Source: Pyrocephalus nanus
Lineage: Eukaryota > Chordata > Aves > Passeriformes > Tyrannidae
DNA length: 64,000 nt
NCBI GenBank assembly: GCA_038380795.1
Contig: CM076277.1
Location: 3,005,501-3,069,500 of the forward strand
Direction of reading: 5' to 3'
Both the position numbers and the translations under genes were made by a program. Positions within the stretch are counted from its first letter, which is position 1; each line of letters starts with the position of its first letter. Shown piece by piece: positions 60,386-64,000 of this stretch. The notes beneath the pieces are model-generated. The model saw only the letters and a program-made list of their open reading frames with translations, made no database searches and had not been told where the DNA came from.

Positions 60386-62279
60386 TGCTTGGAATCCAGA
60401 GATTTTCCATGGCAGGGGAAAGGCTGATAAATATCCTTCCAGCTGCCCTGGGAAGGGCTTTGGTGACAAGGAGTGGTTTTCCTGGTGAGGCCCCTGTGCT
60501 GTATTGTCATGGGGGGAGAACTGGGAGTGATGGGGAGGAGTAGCTGGGGCAGCCTTGGGCATCTCAAATGTGTGGCAGCTCAGGGCTTGTTGGCCACAGG
60601 GATGCTCCTGGGGCTGTTGCAGCTCTCCAAGACTTGCTTGGCCAAGAAATAGTGTGGAAGCCTGAAATTCAGAAAAACTAAAGGGTTCCAGGAGAGAGTG
60701 GGGCTGGGGATGCCCAGCTCCATCAGCCTGATTGCCATAACCACGGGATGGAACCCAGCCAGAGGCTTTGGACCTGCCCTGGAGATGATGTAGAGAGAGG
60801 ATGAGGGCCCACATCCTCCTCCCTCCTCCACACCTCGCTGCTCTGAAGCTTTGCTTTCCCTGGATCTCCAGGACCTCTCTGGAAGGCTTCCTGGTGTGAT
60901 GGCCACCAGTACAGGTGACTGGCTGGGCTGTGTAGATGCTGCTGGGAAGGTTTTGGCAGGAGAAATGGCAATACCCATCCTACCCCTGATGGGCATTGCA
61001 GCCTGGAGCCTCTCTGTTGAATCCATGCCATGATCTCTGGGCTGGAGCACAGTGTGCCAGCACCAGGCTGATGGCTCAAGCAGCAGGAGAGTTCTCTTGA
61101 ACTTGGATGTCCATGTGGCTGGGACTGTTTTCCTGCCTGGAGGAGGTTTTGTGACTCCTCAGTGAAGCTCTCTGGGGTCAGGAGCTTGGCTTTGGTCATG
61201 CTGAGCCATGGGAGGTGTGTGGGGCACATCGTGCAGGCTCAGGATTGAGGGTGCAGGAGTGTTTGGTTTGTGATGATTCTCCATCCTTAGGAGGAGAAGG
61301 AGAATTTGTAGCCAAGAAGTAAAACCGAGGAATTTTGATGGTTCTGCCCTTTCTGGCTTGCTGAGGAGAAAAAAACCCAACTGCAACACAGAGAGAAGAG
61401 CAGGGCAGACAGGGGGCCTTTGGTTTAGCATGTCCCTGCTGCAACATGCTGCAGGGTTCAGGGCACATGTGATGCCCCTGTGCCACCAGCCCCCTGCAGA
61501 GGCACCATCCTGGCACAGGTGGCCACAAGCCCAGAGACTTCTGCTGTCCCCCAAAATCCTAAAATAAATCGTTCTTCAGTGCAAAGCCCTGAGCAGTTAA
61601 AGGCTTTATCTGTCCCGTTTCCTCCATCCTGGTGAGGATCAGTGGGACAGGCTGTCTCTCCTGGGAAGTGGAGAGCCCACATGGTTTGGGAGGCTGCGTG
61701 GGTTAGCCCAGCAGCCACCCAGGGCTGTGTGCCTGCTGAAGGTGGCTTTAAGTCCACAGCAGTGAGGCAGTGTTTCTGCCAAGTGGTTTTTGGAGGGTGC
61801 AGGCTAACAAACAAGGAGCAGGCAGGAGCTCCAGCAGTGTTAGTTAGAAGGAAGAAATAATTCAGGAATTACTGTTACTGGCAGCAGAGGTGATACGTAA
61901 TATGGTCTGAGTTGTGTGCTTTAATGAGATGGAGGTAATTAATTAATCCATTCAATACCAGCTGCAGTGAAGGGATGGCAGAAGTGTAAGTCACCTGCTC
62001 TAAAGCCAATGCTGGGGTCACTGGAGGAGACAGCAGCTCCCATGGGATCGTGACTCCAGAGACCACCACAGCTTCCAGCACATCCCAGCTCCCTGTGCTG
62101 GCTCAGGACCCCCCCCAACGCTGTGGGAACCCATTGGTGCTTCTTGGCCTTAAATCCTCCTTAAAGCCACATACCAGAGCCACACACACACTGGCCATTC
62201 CCTAATCCCCTGTGCCCCATCCTGGGCTGGGCGCTGCTCCTCCCCTCCGTGGCTCCATCGGGACGTGACCCCACTGTCT

Positions 62280-62660
62280 CCCAGCGAGTGCCGGTGACGT
62301 CCCCGGCGTGCCCGGCGAGCCAGGGGCTGGCGCAGGGACGGCGCTCGGGTTTCAGCAGCTGAATGATATCTTTCTGAACTCCAATTAGTTCCCAGGCACC
62401 GGCATAATGGCAGGTCCCCGCTGCCAAGATTAATGGCTCGGGCAGGATCCCGCGTGGCTGGGATGCCTGCGGGAATGCAGTGCCTATTTATAGCGGGAGG
62501 GCGCAGGGCACGGGGCTGGTGGCCCCCACGCCGCCGCCTTGGCCCCGGGGCCACCGCGGGCGTGCCCGGCCCACGTGTCACAGCAGCGTGGCCTTTTATA
62601 GCTGTGTCCTGCGGGGCTCTGCCTCCCCGCAGCGCCCGCGGGGCGTCGGGATTCAGAGGT
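62280..62660. promoter_or_regulatory. SNTA1: Candidate intronic muscle enhancer or alternative promoter of SNTA1
   Basis: This is a CpG-rich patch inside intron 2. It contains a perfect MEF2 consensus CTATTTATAG at 62484-62493 and a CAGCTG E-box at 62356-62361. A CACGTG E-box lies at 62572-62577, a CTTTTATAGC element at 62593-62602 and CCAATTAG near 62381. MEF2 plus CAGCTG E-boxes is the classic skeletal-muscle motif combination, and SNTA1 is muscle-expressed. Function is inferred from motifs and position only. Confidence 0.4.
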
Positions 62661-62697
62661 TTTAGGGAGCTCACTGGGATGGGAATGAAGGGGGAGC

Positions 62698-62842
62698 TCA
62701 CAGAATCTCTGTTCTGAGTTGGAAAGGACCCGCAAGGATCATCGAGTCCAACTCCTGGCCCCGCACAGGACACCCCAACAACCCCACCACGTGCCTGGGA
62801 GCGTTGTCCAAATGCTTCTTGAGCTGCCAGGCTTGGTGCTTC
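62698..62842 (-). mobile_element. CR1 J-like LINE 3'-end fragment (about 145 bp)
   Basis: Starts TCACAGAATCTCTGTTCTGA then GTTGGAAAGGACCCGCAAGG, ATCGAGTCCAACTCCTGGCC, CCGCACAGGACACCCCAAC and TTGTCCAAATGCTTCTTGAG. Antisense. The block order matches the J-type CR1 subfamily frequent in songbirds. Confidence 0.9.
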
Positions 62843-63737
62843 CCTGGGGAAGATGGGTGGAAGGTGGGTGGAGTTTGGGGGTGGAGGGCTCTGCGTGCAG
62901 ACCCTCTCCCGGTGGGAAAAGGGCTCCTTTCTGGCACCTCAGGCTGCCGTGGCTTGGCTGCAGCGATTGGTGCTGGGCCCATCCAGCCACCTACAAGTGT
63001 TGGCTGCAAAGCCAAGCTCGTGTCCCCATCCTGCCACCCACTCTGCTGGCTTGGAGCTGGATTGGGACCAGCAGGGACGGCTGGGGACGTGGCAGCAGGC
63101 ACGTGTCTGCCCTGTGCTGTTTTCCCGAGCACCTCCAAAGGGAAGCCCTTTCCCTGGAGTCACTTAGCTGGTTCCATGTTCCCCCAGGGCTGGACCAGGG
63201 CTGGCATCCTGCCTGCTCAGCCAAAGTTTTCTTGGCCAGCGTTGACGAACTCATTCTCAGGATGTAGCTGTGGGGCCCCATCAATTTGTGGTGCCTTTCA
63301 TCTTCCCCTCCCCTTAAACCTCAGGAGCCGGCTGCCATCCCAGCGTGGCTGTGGGGGCTCTGGCTCTGGAGCCAGGCTCACTGGGGACTGAAAGCTGGTT
63401 TCTCGTCCCTGGTTTGAAGCTCATGGGGCAGGGCTGAGCTCTGAGCACGCACTCTGTGGCTTTTCCTGGGGCCAGGCCAGAGTATTTGAGAGCTGTTACT
63501 CAGTTGGCAGCAGGACTGGCTGTACCAGCACAGTTTGGACTGTGTAATTTTGGCCTGGGACTCCTTCCCATTCCCCACCCCTGCCTGTGTGTGCTGCCCT
63601 GGGGGCCTGATCAGGCTTGGATCTGTGAACTGATCTGGGTTAAAGGGAAGAAAAAAAAGGGCACAGGCCATTTTTATCCCTCTTGAGGCAGCTTCCTGTG
63701 CTGGGATGGTGGGGCACAGGTACTGGGAGGGCCCTAG
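62843..63737. other. SNTA1 intron 2 sequence, nothing recognised
   Basis: No exon or repeat family identified. Confidence 0.5.
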
Positions 63738-63923
63738 GTGTTGTGTGGGGGTGGTGAGACACTGGCACAGATTGCCCAGAGGAGCTGTGGCTGCCCCATC
63801 CCTGGAAGTGTTCAAGGGGCTTGCAGCAACCTAGGATAGTGGAAGGTGTCTCTGCCCTTGGCAGGGGGTGAAACAATGTGATCTTTAAGGTCCTTTCCAA
63901 CCCAAACCATTCGGTGATTCTGT
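63738..63923 (+). mobile_element. CR1 LINE 3'-end fragment (about 186 bp)
   Basis: Sense copy: GGGGTGGTGAGACACTGGCA, CAGAGGAGCTGTGGCTGCCC, ATCCCTGGAAGTGTTCAAGG, GGAAGGTGTCTCTGCCCTTG. It ends TCCTTTCCAACCCAAACC, ATTCGGTGATTCTGTGT. 5'-truncated. Confidence 0.92.
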
Positions 63924-64000
63924 GTCCCGCTCTGGTGTGACCTCATCCTCCACAGCACCCACGGGTGACATCTCTGGAGGTAATGGAGGGGACACGAGCT

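Larger units (their letters stand above)
57878..64000 (+). other. SNTA1: SNTA1 intron 2 (3' end outside window)
   Basis: Begins at donor GTAAGA. I looked for the third exon (VKYM-type continuation of PDZ into the second half of PH1) and did not find it, so at least 6.1 kb of intron 2 is present. It holds a T-rich tract near 60354-60385, a CpG patch with muscle-type motifs at 62.3-62.66 kb and two CR1 fragments. Positions 57878-62279 otherwise show nothing I recognise. Confidence 0.85.

Noticed and set aside
57878..64000. Search for SNTA1 exon 3 (continuation VKYMKDVSPY-type)
   Set aside because: No matching stretch was seen before the end of the window, so the exon is taken to lie beyond it.

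Overview
This window looks like a bird nuclear genome. It carries about thirteen truncated CR1 retrotransposon 3' ends in both orientations, short CpG-rich patches and many mono- and dinucleotide tracts. The only convincing coding sequence is vertebrate and interrupted by introns. Three of the CR1 copies read like the J-type subfamily that is common in songbirds, which hints at a passerine; this is an inference. I found no bacterial, phage or viral genes, no CRISPR array, and no rRNA or tRNA gene I can support.

Two protein-coding genes are present in part, divergently oriented and about 24.5 kb apart. On the minus strand at 30619-30646 is the upstream first coding exon of CBFA2T2 (MTGR1, an ETO/MTG-family transcriptional corepressor). 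Positions 1-30618 would then be its large first intron, whose far end lies outside the window. On the plus strand, 55120-55387 and 57692-57877 are coding exons 1 and 2 of SNTA1 (alpha-1-syntrophin, the dystrophin-complex scaffold). Intron 1 is 55388-57691, and intron 2 runs from 57878 past the end of the window. The order and divergence match the SNTA1/CBFA2T2 arrangement on human chromosome 20q11, recalled from general knowledge.

The most striking non-genic structure is at the two promoters. The CBFA2T2 CpG island (about 30.41-30.80 kb) lies between two unrelated minisatellites: a 21-bp-period array at 29.78-30.37 kb and a roughly 30-bp-period array at 30.88-31.51 kb whose units carry an imperfect dyad. 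The SNTA1 start is preceded by a 0.5 kb GC-rich minisatellite (54.60-55.11 kb) in which nearly every unit contains a GGGGCGG Sp/KLF-type GC box. A more degenerate repeat lies just upstream of it. These arrays explain the long open frames seen there on both strands; those frames are not genes.

The rest is intronic or intergenic sequence with CR1 fragments, simple repeats and a few candidate regulatory patches: CpG pockets at 4.0, 8.0-9.3, 15.2-15.5 and 38.4-38.7 kb, a paired GATA inverted repeat at 35.86 kb, an AT-rich homeodomain-type block at 47.1 kb, and a CpG-rich patch with MEF2 and E-box motifs at 62.3-62.66 kb in SNTA1 intron 2. I did not find a new gene system. The promoter minisatellites are the best candidates for something undescribed.
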